A DNA stretch of 64,000 bases from Selaginella tamariscina (lineage: Eukaryota > Streptophyta > Lycopodiopsida > Selaginellales > Selaginellaceae): the NCBI GenBank assembly GCA_003024785.1, contig PUQB01000148.1, positions 124,001 to 188,000 of the forward strand, written 5' to 3'. The notes beneath the pieces were generated by a model, which saw only the letters and a program-made list of their open reading frames with translations, was not told the DNA's origin and ran no database searches. A program made the translations under genes and the position numbers. Of this stretch, positions 50,849 through 63,259 are shown piece after piece. Numbering within the stretch: the first letter of the stretch is position 1; each line of letters begins with the position of its first letter.

Positions 50849-52162
50849 TTACACAGCATATTCCTTCAGCTGTTCAGCATATTCTTGGGAACCATTGTTT
50901 GAAGTCATCAAACTTCTGCACAAGCTCCCACACTGAAAAGTTGCTCATGGAGAAACCACGACAATCTTTGTTTCTTGGAACGCCTTTGTGCTGCACAATA
51001 CAATATACTGTATATATCTGTGTGTGTATGTAGTACGTCTAAGCTGTATTATACATGTATTCGAGACAAATCTGTATAAAATAATTGGTTACCAGGAGGA
51101 AGGCCATGACCAGCTCCAGAAAAGCATCCTCCGGAAGATTGCCAGGACAAGTACTTCCGCATGTAATTAAATGCCTGTACGTATATGTGTTTACACACCA
51201 TGATAGACATATATACATACTATCTAACTATCTATGTACTATGTATATGTATGTGTGTGTGTGTGTGCTATATATACACGAGTATTTATAGCTTGCCTTG
51301 TTTCCTCTCCATCTTTATTGAGAGAAACATCGTATTTCCAGCCAGAGTTTGTCTTTGCTTTGTCATTGTAGCAAATATAGTACTCAATTGTTCCACCATG
51401 TGGTGTTTTAATTACAGTATGTTTCCCCTTTGGTGCCTCTGCTGGTGTAGTTGCCTGAATAATTAAATAAACATACATATACATAATATATAATACATAC
51501 ATATAAAGACATCTATATATACACATAATATATTTAGCTATTTATTTATTATATACACACGTACGATTAATGTACACATATCAGCTTGGCAATCTTCAGT
51601 TTCTACTTAGCTCAATTGTTGTAACGATACTCTCTCTCATACACACACCACATACTGAGGCAGATTAAGAACGTATATTGTAAATGAGAGAAAAGTACCT
51701 CCAAAACATCACATCGTCCAAGTTCCATGAGAGCTGGGTCATAGACCATCTACAGTTTCAATAGCAGTTACAAATGGTTCAAACACACACACAGACACGG
51801 CTATATTGATATGTGTGTGTGTGTGGAAGGATATTTTATATATTATGATTTTATTACCTCTTTTTGAGGCCTCTTTCCACCATTATCTGAATGAGTGCTT
51901 TAGCCTTTTGAATAGCTGCCGCCAAAGCTTCCCCCTTACCAAACAAGATGACGATCCAACGGCATCGAGTGCTTGCTCCCACTGCCTTGCATCTGAATTA
52001 CCTGGTGGATTACTTCCAAGCTCTTCTATCCACTGTTCACAAGCTTCATAACTCCATAAATTAGTATATACATACTCATAGATGTCCACACACACACAAA
52101 TATGTATATACACACATAAATAACCATCCACTTACATTCTCTATACATGATTCCGTGTGTGT

Positions 52163-52197
<35 letters not shown>

Positions 52198-52595
52198 AGT
52201 TATAATATAAAAGAAACACGATATAAATGCTCTTGGAAACTATAAACATGAAGTAATAAATGCACACACCATGTAATTATGAATGAAACTTACCTGTTTC
52301 TTGAGCAGGTGAGACTGTTGTACACCGTCAGATTCAAGAATATTATAGAGCTTATAAAAGTAACAAAACCCAGGTTTACGCCCCATAATCTTACGCAAAG
52401 TATTCCGTATGTTCTTCGTAACACCAATATACTGCGCCTTCTTAAGACGGTCAAAAACAGCAAACACACTTGCAACTGTGTCCGGTGCAACTGGTGGATC
52501 AATCTTGCCTTCCGAGTTTATAAAGTTTATAAACGGGAGCTCCTTAAGTGTAGGGAATGTTGGTACTGATAAGCTTCACAATCCCAAAAGTTAGC

Positions 52596-52628
<33 letters not shown>

Positions 52629-53694
52629 TTATGTGTATACATGCTTGTGTGTGTGTGTGCGTGTGTTAGTTATATGCATACCATGAGTTTAACATCTCTT
52701 CCTCTTTTGCTCTTGCTGCTGCTTCTTCTTCAAGTTGTGCAGCTTCCCAAGCCGAAGCAAGGCCTCCAAATCCTCCTCTTCCTGCTGCTGCACTTCATTC
52801 TTTCAAAGAAAATAAAAAATTATATTAATTTATTAAATATGAATATATAGATAGAGAGAGAGGGGGGGGGGGGATAGACATATGTAAGTATATAAGTATG
52901 TATGGGCTAACCTTGGTCTGCAGTCCTTTCTTGATTGATCCACGTATACTATCTCTTGCTTTTGCATTCTTAAGCAGAAATAATGAGAAGTCGATTATGT
53001 TACTCTCAGATGGATTAAGCGAGCTTTTTGCATCTATGTCAATTGCTTCAGGTTCCTTGAACTCCTCAGATACATACTCTTCTGCCTTTTTATCCATCTA
53101 AAACAGTAAAAAAGCAGTACACATTGTCTATAGTTGAACATACAGATGCATATCCTTGTATGCATATCTATTACACTCTCCAGATATGCACACACACACA
53201 CACACGCATACACAGCATACCTTATTATGGGGTTGTTCAATCTGTGTATGGATTTGAACTGGTAACTGCTGAATGTCATGGTCGGGTCTCAAAGGAGTTG
53301 ATGAAGTCACAGAAATTTCCCTCACTTTCAGCTTTGGAGCTTGAACAACTCCTGGAGGTGTTGGTGGAACTTCAAATATAGATGTCCCTTTGCATGGTCC
53401 TAATAAAGTTCCTCATATAATCAACACACGCACACGCACATGCACACAGTATATGTGTGTATTCTTATACTTACGAGCACTCATGAGATCCAGACGAGGA
53501 ACATTATCAACTGGGACATTCTTTCTTGGTCCAGGTGTTAATGGAGCTCCATAGACTTTGAGGTTTGAGAAGGATGACGAAGGCGGTGAACATGGTTTAC
53601 GTGGTGAGTTCGAGTCCTGGTTAGCATCTGGATTAGCTGCCGTTGTTGAAGATGATCCTTTGTTGTTTGTACAATTAACACGAGTAATCTGTAA
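50849..53694 (-). CDS. GIY-YIG-fold-like protein, probably plastid, multi-exon (5' end not fixed)
   Basis: Minus strand. Exons (approximate): 53694-53477, 53404-53222, 53098-52915, 52801-52683, 52580-52292, 52055-51856, 51751-51701, 51453-51297, 51176-51094 and 50990-50849. The exon at 52580 reads TFPTLKELPFINF, SVFAVFDRLKKAQYIGVTKN, and the next EQWIEELGSNPPGN: this arrangement is that of the GIY-YIG-like N-terminal domain of plastid glutaredoxin GRXS16, but no glutaredoxin follows. Before it are Ser/Pro-rich sequence, DFSLFLLKNAKARDSIRGSI and a coil-forming stretch (AWEAAQLEEEAAARAKEEE). After it come ALAAAIQKAKALIQ and PHGGTIEYYICYN, and an end NFSVWELVQKF. Frame breaks near 52750, 51940 and 50890. 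One intron seems to use a GC donor (AG|GCAAGC at 51297). Nuclease activity is not implied. An acceptor at 53695 shows an earlier exon exists. Confidence 0.6.
52155..52197. repeat. (TG)n(AG)n microsatellite in an intron
   Basis: Lies in the intron between exons 52292 and 52055 of the GIY-YIG-like gene. Confidence 0.85.
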
Positions 53695-54590
53695 TAAGTA
53701 AAGATTGTACATTGCTAAAGCAGAAATATCTACATAATACGTAAAGGTCAAATATGTTTCATGTGTATTTATATGATTAGTCTATATATAAACCAGGCAC
53801 TCATATACTATGTGAAACATACACGCATATGTGCACACACACATACATCCATCTGCATTCTAATATACATAAACATAGTCTACTCTCAAGGTTGTCACTT
53901 TTTAAAAAAGGATGCCCGGCTCTTGAGCATTTAGTATCCTGTGGTATTTAACAATGTTGATAAGCTCAAAAAAATTGGCTTAATATTGGATAATGGGAAA
54001 TTTATTACGGGAATATTTTCTTTATTAATTGTGTAAACTGTTATGTGTTATGCAATTGCTAATATGTTTTAACACCTTCAAATGCAAACTTGTGTTTGTT
54101 TGAATACACATGGAAATATGTGTATATATGCCCATATAATTATACGTACTATAACAATATAAGGTATATACAAATACATGTTTACGGTATATATATTTTA
54201 TTATATTTATTATATGCTAAGCATTTAGTATCTTTCGCGTCATTATAAAGTACTGTGTTTAAATAAGTTTATACTTTAATCTTTGGATATAATACTTATC
54301 TTTATTAATCATTAAATGCTCCTAAAGTATATACATCTGTAATCTATGGAAATTTGTATATGTGTGCGATATAATGTGTTTTAAGAGGAATTTGTGATTA
54401 AAGCAAATTTGAATTTGAATTCAAAAAAGAGCGGGAAACCTGGATCCCAATGTCTGGAGAGGACTGTCGGGGCCGCAGAAGACAGGAATGTCAAGCATTC
54501 GTGCAGGTGCCATAGCCAATGGCAGTTCATGACAGTTCCGCCATCAACCCTAAACCTAAACCCTCCACCCTTCCACTGCCTCCTGTTAAT
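53695..54590 (-). other. Upstream part of the GIY-YIG-like gene: intron and candidate first exon
   Basis: AT-rich intron-like sequence from 53695 to about 54430. At 54440-54550 the composition changes, and the minus strand reads ELPLAMAPARMLDIPVF and PDSPLQTLGS ahead of a possible donor (CCAG|GTTTCC); a nearby ATGGCGGAA opens it in another frame. Two telo-box-like AACCCTAAAC tracts precede it (54547-54562). This could be the transit-peptide exon, but frame does not join cleanly. Confidence 0.3.
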
Positions 54591-54596
54591 CGTTTA

Positions 54597-54655
54597 AGCT
54601 CATTCGGTAACAACCGGGCTTTTGACCACTAAGTCGGGGGTTCGAGTTTCCTTGC
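54597..54655 (+). repeat. tRNA-like / SINE-head sequence with A and B boxes
   Basis: AGCTCATTCGGTAACA (54597-54612) resembles a pol III A box and GGTTCGAGTTTC (54639-54650) a B box, about 30 bases apart as in tRNAs. It does not fold into a full cloverleaf by eye and the B box has an extra base, so a worn tRNA-derived SINE head is more likely than a tRNA gene. AT-rich sequence follows. Confidence 0.4.
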
Positions 54656-56338
54656 TTATATATATATTTTGCTGGCTGATATATATTAAGTACAACGTTA
54701 CGTATTAAAAAGTTAAAGATTAACTTAATAAGAATATTAACAAGAATATAATTAATTAAACTTAGCAAAAATTATTTAGTAAAATTAATGATAAAATATT
54801 AATTTTATAAGTTAAATATAAAACTATTAAAAGACTTGTGGAAATTAAGTACATAGAAGTGTGTGTATTTATATATTTACGTACACGAGCCATCTGAATA
54901 TACACACAAATATTTTATGCTTACATATATGATATATTAATATATATCTATTAATTATATAACAATATATACATATATTTTAAACTTATATCATAACTGC
55001 GAACTTGAGAAGATTGATCATTAACAGTGAAACACATAAGTATAAACATTTTTATTGTTATACTAAAAATATATATAAATATAGTTATTTTACAAAATAT
55101 TAACAATATATTAGTATCTCTATATTGAAATTTATATTTTTAAAACAAAATGTTAAAAAAAACTTAGAATAAATATTCATAAATTAAATTAAAATAAAGA
55201 GTGCCAAAGTTTCTTTTCATGATAAATTGTATTCTCATCGTACTTATCGTATATAAACATAAAGATACGTGATAATACACACATTGAAGTGTAATACTGC
55301 TAAACATGCTATCTGTTTAACAGTTTCATTAAGTTTAATTATATTAGTTTTTCTTAATTAAATCAGGTGTTAACTAATGAGGAAATAAACTTAATTTAAC
55401 ATAATAATTAAGTTAACCTGAATAATTATGTATTGCTACTGTTCAGCTGACTTCAAACAGCATCAACGTGTCTGTAGTATAAGGGAGCTCTACACACAAT
55501 GTGTATGTGTATACATATTTGAATACGTACAACTTCCATAAGAATATCTCTTGCACAATATAGTGCCAGCCTAACACTTTACCTTCGTGGCCCATCCAAC
55601 CGAATGCCACGTTTCACTTCATATATTGTAGGATACAATATGATTGGTGGTCAGTGCTTGACTTATCTACATTTAAGTATATAGGATAGGCAAGGGATAT
55701 AAATGAAGTACAAGTCTTGTAAAGTCTAAAGTGTGTGTCTTAACGAACCCTAAACCCTAAACCCTAAACTCAACGTATTATAATTAAATTAAGTATAACA
55801 ATGATTGGCTCCCAATCGATCTATTCTTTGGCTTAATCTTATTGTTTGATTGGATATCCACGTGTACACACATATATGCATACATATACATAAGCAGATA
55901 TGTAGTTAGGCCAACCGACATAGATTGCAAGTAAGTCGAACAGCTCATATTCCACGGCTTGGAATATAGCGTGTTATAGCAAAACCAAGATTAGAGATTA
56001 AATTGGGACACTTGTCAAGTTTTTGTCGTCAATTTGCATGAGACCAGGTGGCAGAACAAGGTGGCGTATTCTGGCGCTCTCTATCATTCAAATTTTTTTA
56101 AAAAGAAGCTCATCAAAACCCATAGGCTGGTCCTGATCTCCATAATTTTGGGGTTTGAATTTGGAACATCAAATGCCTATTTTGGGCATTTGTAGTTCAT
56201 AGTTTTCTTTCTTCTTCCCTAGTTCGTCAGCAACAGCCAAGATCCATCGATTTCTTCCTCTGCCGTTGCCGATTTGCTGCCAAAATCCTTGTTTTTCTTC
56301 ATAGATTCATCATCGTCTCCTAAATCCGTCATTTGAGC
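54656..56338. other. Intergenic region upstream of sucrose transporter B
   Basis: AT-rich to about 55440, then more mixed. Includes a short interstitial telomeric tract at 55746-55769. The last 150 bases before the start codon are pyrimidine-rich and look like 5' leader. No other gene seen. Confidence 0.5.
55746..55769. repeat. Interstitial telomere-type repeat
   Basis: Three and a half copies of the plant unit AAACCCT in a row, about 570 bases upstream of sucrose transporter B. Too short for a relic chromosome end; may act as telo-boxes. Confidence 0.7.
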
Positions 56339-57779
56339 ATGGCAGACAGCGGGAAGATCATGCGGCGGCGGCGAGACGACAGGGTTCCAATGAAGGCGCT
56401 AGCGCGTGTAGCATCCGTGGCAGCAGGGGTTCAATTCGGCTGGGCGTTGCAATTGTCGCTCCTCACGCCCTACGTACAGGAGCTGGGAATTCCCCACGCA
56501 TTTGCGAGCTACATATGGCTGTGCGGGCCGATCTCGGGTATGTTTGTGCAGCCAATTGTTGGGTACTACTCGGATCACTGTGAGGGAAAATATGGTCGTC
56601 GGAGGCCGTTCATTCTTTCCGGGGCGATTCTTGTTGTGATTGCCGTGATCATCATTGTGTTTGCTGCGGATCTGGGGTACATTCTTGGGGATTCTTTCAC
56701 CAGTCGCCCCAGGGCGATTACTATCTTTATCACGGGATTCTGGCTTCTGGATCTTGCTAATAATACCCTCCAGGGTCCCTGTCGTGCCCTCCTTGCAGAT
56801 TTCACAGGTACTTTATGTGATGTAGACATGTGCATGTGCGGGCGTGTGTAGTAGAGGGTTTGGTCACATCTATCTTGCATGCATGTGGTCCTCTGTTTTA
56901 GCTTGATTAGACTGATACATAATATTATTAATGCAAGTTGTAAATCCGTATGTATGAATGATATGTATGATATATTGTTTAATGCTCTGTTTGTAGGGAA
57001 GGACCACCGTAGAACGCGACGAGCCAATGCCTTCTTCTCATTCTTCATCTCCGTGGGGAATGTTCTTGGTTTTGCTGCTGGATCATACAACAACTGGCCT
57101 AAAATCTTCCCATTCACCTTAACAAAAGCCTGCAATCGACCGTGTGCAAACCTGAAGTCTGCGTTCCTCATTGGTGAGTATTCATCTAATGTTAGTTATA
57201 GTATTATTATTGTACATATAACTGGATTTCTCAAGTTATATGCTTGTTATTATGTCTATATTACTCATGTATATATCTTTTTTTAGATGTGATCCTTCTC
57301 ATTGCAACAACGATATTAAGTGTTACGGCTGCTGAAGAAATCCCATGGTCTCCTCTCACTAAAGGCCAGAAGCATGGAGCAAGCACACCCACAACACCAT
57401 TACTTCCTGGTAAGTATCCATACTCATTGTGTGCATGCATATATTCGCTCGTGTATGTGTCTGTGTGTTTGTGTCTATAATACAACAGATATAGAGAGGA
57501 GAGTACTTAATCATTGTTATTCTTTACACAGACAAGCCAGCAAATCAGGATAGTCTCGATCCAGAGCACCGTGGGGAAGACAATGAAGATGATGAGGAGG
57601 AAGAAGAATCGGAGGCTTTCTTCTGGGAGTTGATAGGAACTTTGCGTCACCTTCCCAGAACAATGTGGTGCATTTTAGCTGTGACCGCCTTAACCTGGGT
57701 AGCTTGGTTCCCATTCTTGCTCTTTGACACCGATTGGTTTGGACGTGAAGTATTCAAAGGAGAGCCAAGCTCTAAGTAA

Positions 57780-57835
<56 letters not shown>

Positions 57836-58906
57836 CTTAAGTTCATGTGTATGGACACATATGTCTGTTCAATAAGCTTTACCTTTGGTGTTATTTAAAG
57901 GACGGCTGACGTTTATGACCGTGGTGTACGCATGGGATCATTTGGGCTTATGTTAAACTCGGTGGTTCTGGGATTTACATCTGTGATGATGGAGCCTCTT
58001 TGCCGAACGCTTAAACCGAGCTTTGTCTGGGGATCTGGTAATTTGATAATGGCAGCCGCTTTTGCAGGCACTGTTGCAATTTCGATTGTAAGGAGCCATG
58101 AGAGTAGATTGTTCCCCTCTACAGGGGTGACTATAGCTTCGTTAATCATCTTTGCTGCTTTGGGAGCTCCTCTTGCTGTAAGCACCGCGTATGTTAAATA
58201 TATATTGAGTAGTAATTAGAGTTGGGATCTTAAACTTGTAAGGTCTGCAAGAATATCTGTATATGTATATTGGCGTTCTTACAATTTTTGTATTTGCAGG
58301 TTACGTACAGTATTCCGTTTGCATTGACAGCTACATGTACAAGTTCATCCGGAGGTGGCCAAGGTATATTAACACACACACGTTTGTGTACATGTGCTTA
58401 AACCTGTTCTGAACGTGCAGGTCTCTCCATGGGAGTGCTGAATCTGGCTGTTGTGCTTCCACAGGTATGAATGCTAGTTAGAAAATCATGGTAATGATAT
58501 AAAGAAATGGTTGTGACAACTATACACGTTAGATATTTGTTATAGATTATATTAAATTATATGATATGTGCTGAAGAATAGCACGTTCTCTGGGTTGGTG
58601 ATGATTTTATTTAGTATATATTATATATATATAATATGTGTTGACTTTTTTTTAATTGTATATTTGGTTGTAGATTTTATTTCTTTGGGGAGTGGACCAT
58701 GGGATACTCTATTTGGTGGGGGGAATATGCCAGCATTTGCACTGGCGTCAGTGGCTTCACTTATTGGAGGTGTATTAGCGTTTCTCATTCTGCCACGACC
58801 TCCACCAGACTTCCGTCCTGCGAGTATTCGTCGTACGCGGAGCTCCCAATTCCTTGAGAGCTACTACAATTGTGGTAAAAAATTATTTACATTTGTTTTT
58901 GTATAA
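56339..58906 (+). CDS. Sucrose transporter B (SUT/SUC, MFS-GPH family)
   Basis: Second sucrose/H+ symporter. Exons 56339-56807, 56997-57173, 57287-57409, 57532-57775, 57901-58177, 58300-58363, 58421-58464 and 58674-58906, about 543 residues. Starts [15 protein letters not shown], then [70 protein letters not shown] and [12 protein letters not shown]. The central cytoplasmic loop is longer than in transporter A and has a strongly acidic run ([12 protein letters not shown]). Then [47 protein letters not shown] and [20 protein letters not shown]. Eight exons against five in A shows intron gain or loss between them. The only frame problem is one base at the T-run opening exon 8. The last few residues may be intron read-through, since GTAAAA follows the Cys codon near 58873. 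Confidence 0.9.
57782..57831. repeat. (TG)n(AG)n microsatellite directly after a splice donor
   Basis: The donor GTAAGTGTGTGTG of sucrose transporter B intron 4 runs straight into TG then about 20 AG units; the tract takes up about half of the 125-base intron. Confidence 0.9.
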
Positions 58907-61900
58907 TAAACATGATTTTGGTTTTTCATTTTTAATGTTTTTTAAGAACTCATATACATGGTTTCTCATATGCGTTATGTGTGTGAGAGAGAGTGTATAT
59001 TTATGTGTGTGTGTATAGTCCTGTATATTTGAGGTAAACACTATGTGAAATATGGATACACAATGCATGTTTACAACATATCATACACTTCTACACAACA
59101 CTGTGTTGAACACAACATTGTAAAGTATATAGATCAATAATATTAATAAAAGAACTATGTAAAATTGTTATACAAACAGGAGATGTAAAGAAAAAATAAA
59201 AAAATGAACTTTTTTTTAAAAAAAATAATCAATATTAAAAGTGAAGAACAATCGTAATGAAAACTATAACAATCCAGATCAAGACTATATCATATTATTT
59301 TTTATATTTTTTTTTTTTTTCAAGTAACTAATTACTTTATGAATTTTTTTAAAAGAAAAACTATTTATATGTATAGTATAATACATTATTTTTAGACAAT
59401 TGATTTGTTTATATATGTTTTGACTTTGTCATTTATATAAATACAAAAGTGGTTATAATTTATATTTTGACCTTATCATTTATATAAATAATACTGTTAT
59501 ATTTAACATTATTGTATTATTGTGTTTATTATATTATTAAAGTATATTTTAACTTATATTATCCTTTATGTGAAATCTTTTTAAAAAAATGATTTTAACC
59601 TATACATTAAGAACATGTATTTAAAACATATATATATACATATAGATAGATAGATCTTATATTCACAAGTACATATAAAATTAAAAAAATACTTAAGCTA
59701 ATTAATTATGATTAAAAAGATTATATATAGACCACATAATATATAAAAACACTTTACATACATAATTTTGAAGTTTAAACAATCTCTTAAACTATAAAAC
59801 ACAATTAACAACTCAATTAATTAAATAATATTAAAAATTTAATGGGTATGACAATATAATATTGCATATGTATTTAAATGTATGTGAGTGAAAGAGAGAG
59901 AAACTTCTTTATTACTTAAGTTAATTTTTAATCATATAAAACATTTCTTATCTTTAAAATACAGCACTAATAAAGTATCAGTATTTTTAAAATATTTAAT
60001 ATTCAAGATCTACTTTTGAATTAAAACCTTTTTAAATGATAATTCTTATTAAAAGATTATAATTACATTATTTTTTTAAATTATTTTAAATTTCTTTTGG
60101 ACATGCTGTTTATATTAAAATTCTTGTATTACATTTATTTTATATAAAAGACCAATCAAATTCTTACCACTGTGTTTAAGTTTTATGGTATCATTATATC
60201 TATTTATAACACAAATTCATTATTATGTATTAAATTTTTATATAAATATTCAATATTACTAAGTGTAATAATATTATTTCAATATTATAAAGATAATTAA
60301 TGTTATAAAAAGAACCTTATATTATAATTATTTATTTTAAATAACATTCATTCACCATTACTTACATTTTATATATTATACTACAAATTAAACAAGTAAC
60401 TTAAATGAAAAAATGTATTTCATTATACTTTAAAAACAAATATCACATACATATTATAATCATACATATATCATCAAATATAACTAAAAATGATTAAATT
60501 AAATGTAAATGATGTGTACATAAAAAAAATTAAAAAAAAACATATTTGTTAAGCAATAATTATATTCAATATAATATGACTTATACTATATCATTTTAAA
60601 CATGTATTATATTATAATAAATGTAAAAGCTATTATAAATTTAAAATTATATAACTCATTTTTTAAGAACTATTAATTTAAGTAATATTAAAGGAGCATG
60701 ATTGTACAAACATATATAATAATATTTATGTAAATATTTAGCAATACTAAGTGAAATAATACTTCTTTTTTTAATTTTTAATCATAAAACTAATGAATTA
60801 ATTGGTATTACATGAAAAGCCTAATATTAGAATTATTTTAATACATTCATTCATCAACTTACTTTATATTACAACACATAAATAAATAAATATCTTAAAT
60901 GCAAAAAATGGTGTCTTCATTATAATTTAAAAACAAACATTTTATATTTTAAAATTATATATGTACTTGTTAAAGACTTTAAATTTGAAGTTTTTGTCTT
61001 TGTGCAACCAAGGACGTGGAGGTGCGAACCATGGGTCCTTGATCAATTAAAAAATATAAATAATATGTACATAAATATAAAAATATGTTTATTAAACACA
61101 TATATCAAAAGAATATATCAATTCTCATATTAAAAAACAAAATTCAACAATTATATTCAATATAATATAACATGTACTACATCATTTTAAATATGTATTA
61201 TTTAAATTTGAAAGTATATAACTAATTATTAACAAATTATCAATTTAAACAATATTAAAACTCTCTCTTCAAATAATGATAATTTATATAAATTGGTCGT
61301 TATGTAAAAATAGTTTATATAATTATTCAAATCACTTACAATACCAAATATAATAGTACTATTTCTTTTATTTTGGTTATAAAATTTAAAAAACTAATTA
61401 AATATAAAAAAGATCTTTATAATATTTAATCGGGTTTTACATGATATACCTAAAAGTGAATCAAAAAATACATAATTAATTATTATAAATGAGAAGAGTA
61501 TATATATAATACTTTATGCATATATATACACTATAGGTTAATGCATATGCTTTTTACACTAAGTGTAATTTATGCATAAGTATATACATAAAAGAGCTTT
61601 TTACACATTTTTTAAAATTTATACACAAGTTTTTATATGTTTTTAGTGCACTTGTTGATTTATTATTTTTATATTTGATTTATACTTAATAGCTATATAC
61701 ATAAAAGACCTTTATGATTAATGCATATGGTTTTACACATTTCTTTTTTTAATTTATACACAAGTTTTTATTTATGTTGGTTTTTAATATTTATTAATTT
61801 AATAATTTTATATTTTATTATAATCTAAAGAATATACACCTTTAGGTTAATGTATATAATTTTTTCACGTTATTTTTCTATACGCGTGTTTATTTATTTC

Positions 61901-62641
61901 GGGCCCGTTAATATACTTAATATCATGATATCAGGGAAAGGCAGGGAAGGCATGCATCCCTGCCAATACCCGATTATTTACGTATCTCCGGGTTTAGGGT
62001 TTATTAATAACCTATTCAACTCATTATATCTTAAGTAATCCGTATAACCACGCTCGACAATGATGTATATACAACCGTACAATACATAAACTTCACAATA
62101 TTGTAAAACTGCACTGAACCATGTATGTACTACAATTAAAACACAGCCTCAATCACAAGTATGTACAGACATCCATTATGTGTGTATATGTTACAATTTC
62201 AATAATTATGATATATAGTTGTATATGCATACATACAAAATTCTTCCGGTTTGATAAATATTTATACATACCATACATGTATAATAAACATTTATTATAG
62301 AGCATAATTTTTTTCAAACACTCACGAAAGCTTTCAAGTAAAGGTAACGGTTATGTATACATATAATTATGTAAATATATGCACATTCGCCACGCCCACG
62401 CACACACATCATAAAAATGTCAAGGTCTTAAGGCTCTCCGAGTTTTGACACGTATTGTAAATCACGGTTCAAATAGTTTAACAATCACACGTACAGATAG
62501 CCATTTCGTCTACACCTTGGGTTGCTTATGACAATTTCAGCCATCATAAATATCTATGCAATTCTGTGTGTGTGTGTGTGAGGGAGAGAGAGGTGCAAGA
62601 TCACAAATATATAGTAACAACATACTGCAAAACACAGTAAG
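58907..62641. other. Very AT-rich spacer
   Basis: Long stretch with A/T runs, TA repeats and several imperfect repeats of local phrases (for example TTAATGCATATG with TTTTACACA near 61540-61750). A single GC-richer patch at 61900-62000 holds a perfect 8-bp-arm palindrome (61940-61964). No gene or structural RNA recognised. Confidence 0.5.
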
Positions 62642-62975
62642 TTAGTAGGCACACCTCGCCAATGGAAGAATAGACAGAGGCTCATCAGCTCTGCCACCAA
62701 TCCTAAGAGTTGTCATCAGAGGACCATTCTTATTCCCAACATGGACTGCCTGGATATGAAATGGATAAACACACACACAAATGGAAAACACACACGCACA
62801 CACGTGCCTGTTGGAAGGAGGAAAGTCCAGTAGACAGATTGTGATACTTCCATATGTGGCGAACCATCCATTGGCCGAATTCAAACGGAGGGAAATACTC
62901 GGAGCGGTCCAGCTCAAATGAATATCCATCCAGGACTCTTGAGGTGGGCCTGATTAAAATTAACACCGTCTTAAG

Positions 62976-63023
<48 letters not shown>

Positions 63024-63259
63024 CTGTTGTATGTGATCCGGTACAGTGGGCGGCCTGTAACAGAGCTGAGCTCGCGCGGATGCACAAAAATATCCTGCTG
63101 TTCTGTGGGGATTTCCGTGGGTATTTCCAGCTTGGCCTTCATTTGCTTTGTCGCCTTTTTGCATGCATTCATGGCCTGACACAAAAATAGATTCATATGG
63201 CCATGGAGAGAGAGGAGAGTCCATGGCTGTACCTGGCGACGCTCCTTCACTGACGCCAT
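62642..63259 (-). CDS. Small conserved-looking protein of unknown function (142 residues)
   Basis: Four exons on the minus strand join in frame with no breaks: 63259-63233 (27 bases, MASVKERRQ), 63175-63024, 62949-62808 and 62749-62642. The product reads AMNACKKATKQMKAKLEIPT, DIFVHPRELSSVTGRPLYRI, then VLDGYSFELDRSEYFPPFEF, GQWMVRHIWKYHNL, and ends AVHVGNKNGPLMTTLRIGG plus DEPLSILPLARCAY. No signal peptide or membrane segment. I do not recognise the family. Intron 2 opens directly with (GT)n(GA)n (63023-62981). Intron 3 seems to use a GC donor (CAG|GCACGT) and ends ATATCCAG. The codon pattern, exact splice phases and unbroken frame support a real gene. Confidence 0.6.
62981..63022. repeat. 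(CT)n(CA)n microsatellite abutting a splice donor
   Basis: On the gene's strand the donor itself is the first GT of a (GT)n(GA)n tract that makes up over half of the 74-base intron. Confidence 0.9.

Noticed and set aside
55746-55769. Relic chromosome end or fusion point
   Set aside because: Only about three telomere units; such short tracts are common promoter elements in plants.
60980-61045. Sequence with GGTGCGAACC that recalls a tRNA B box
   Set aside because: No A box at a suitable distance and no cloverleaf arms can be drawn.
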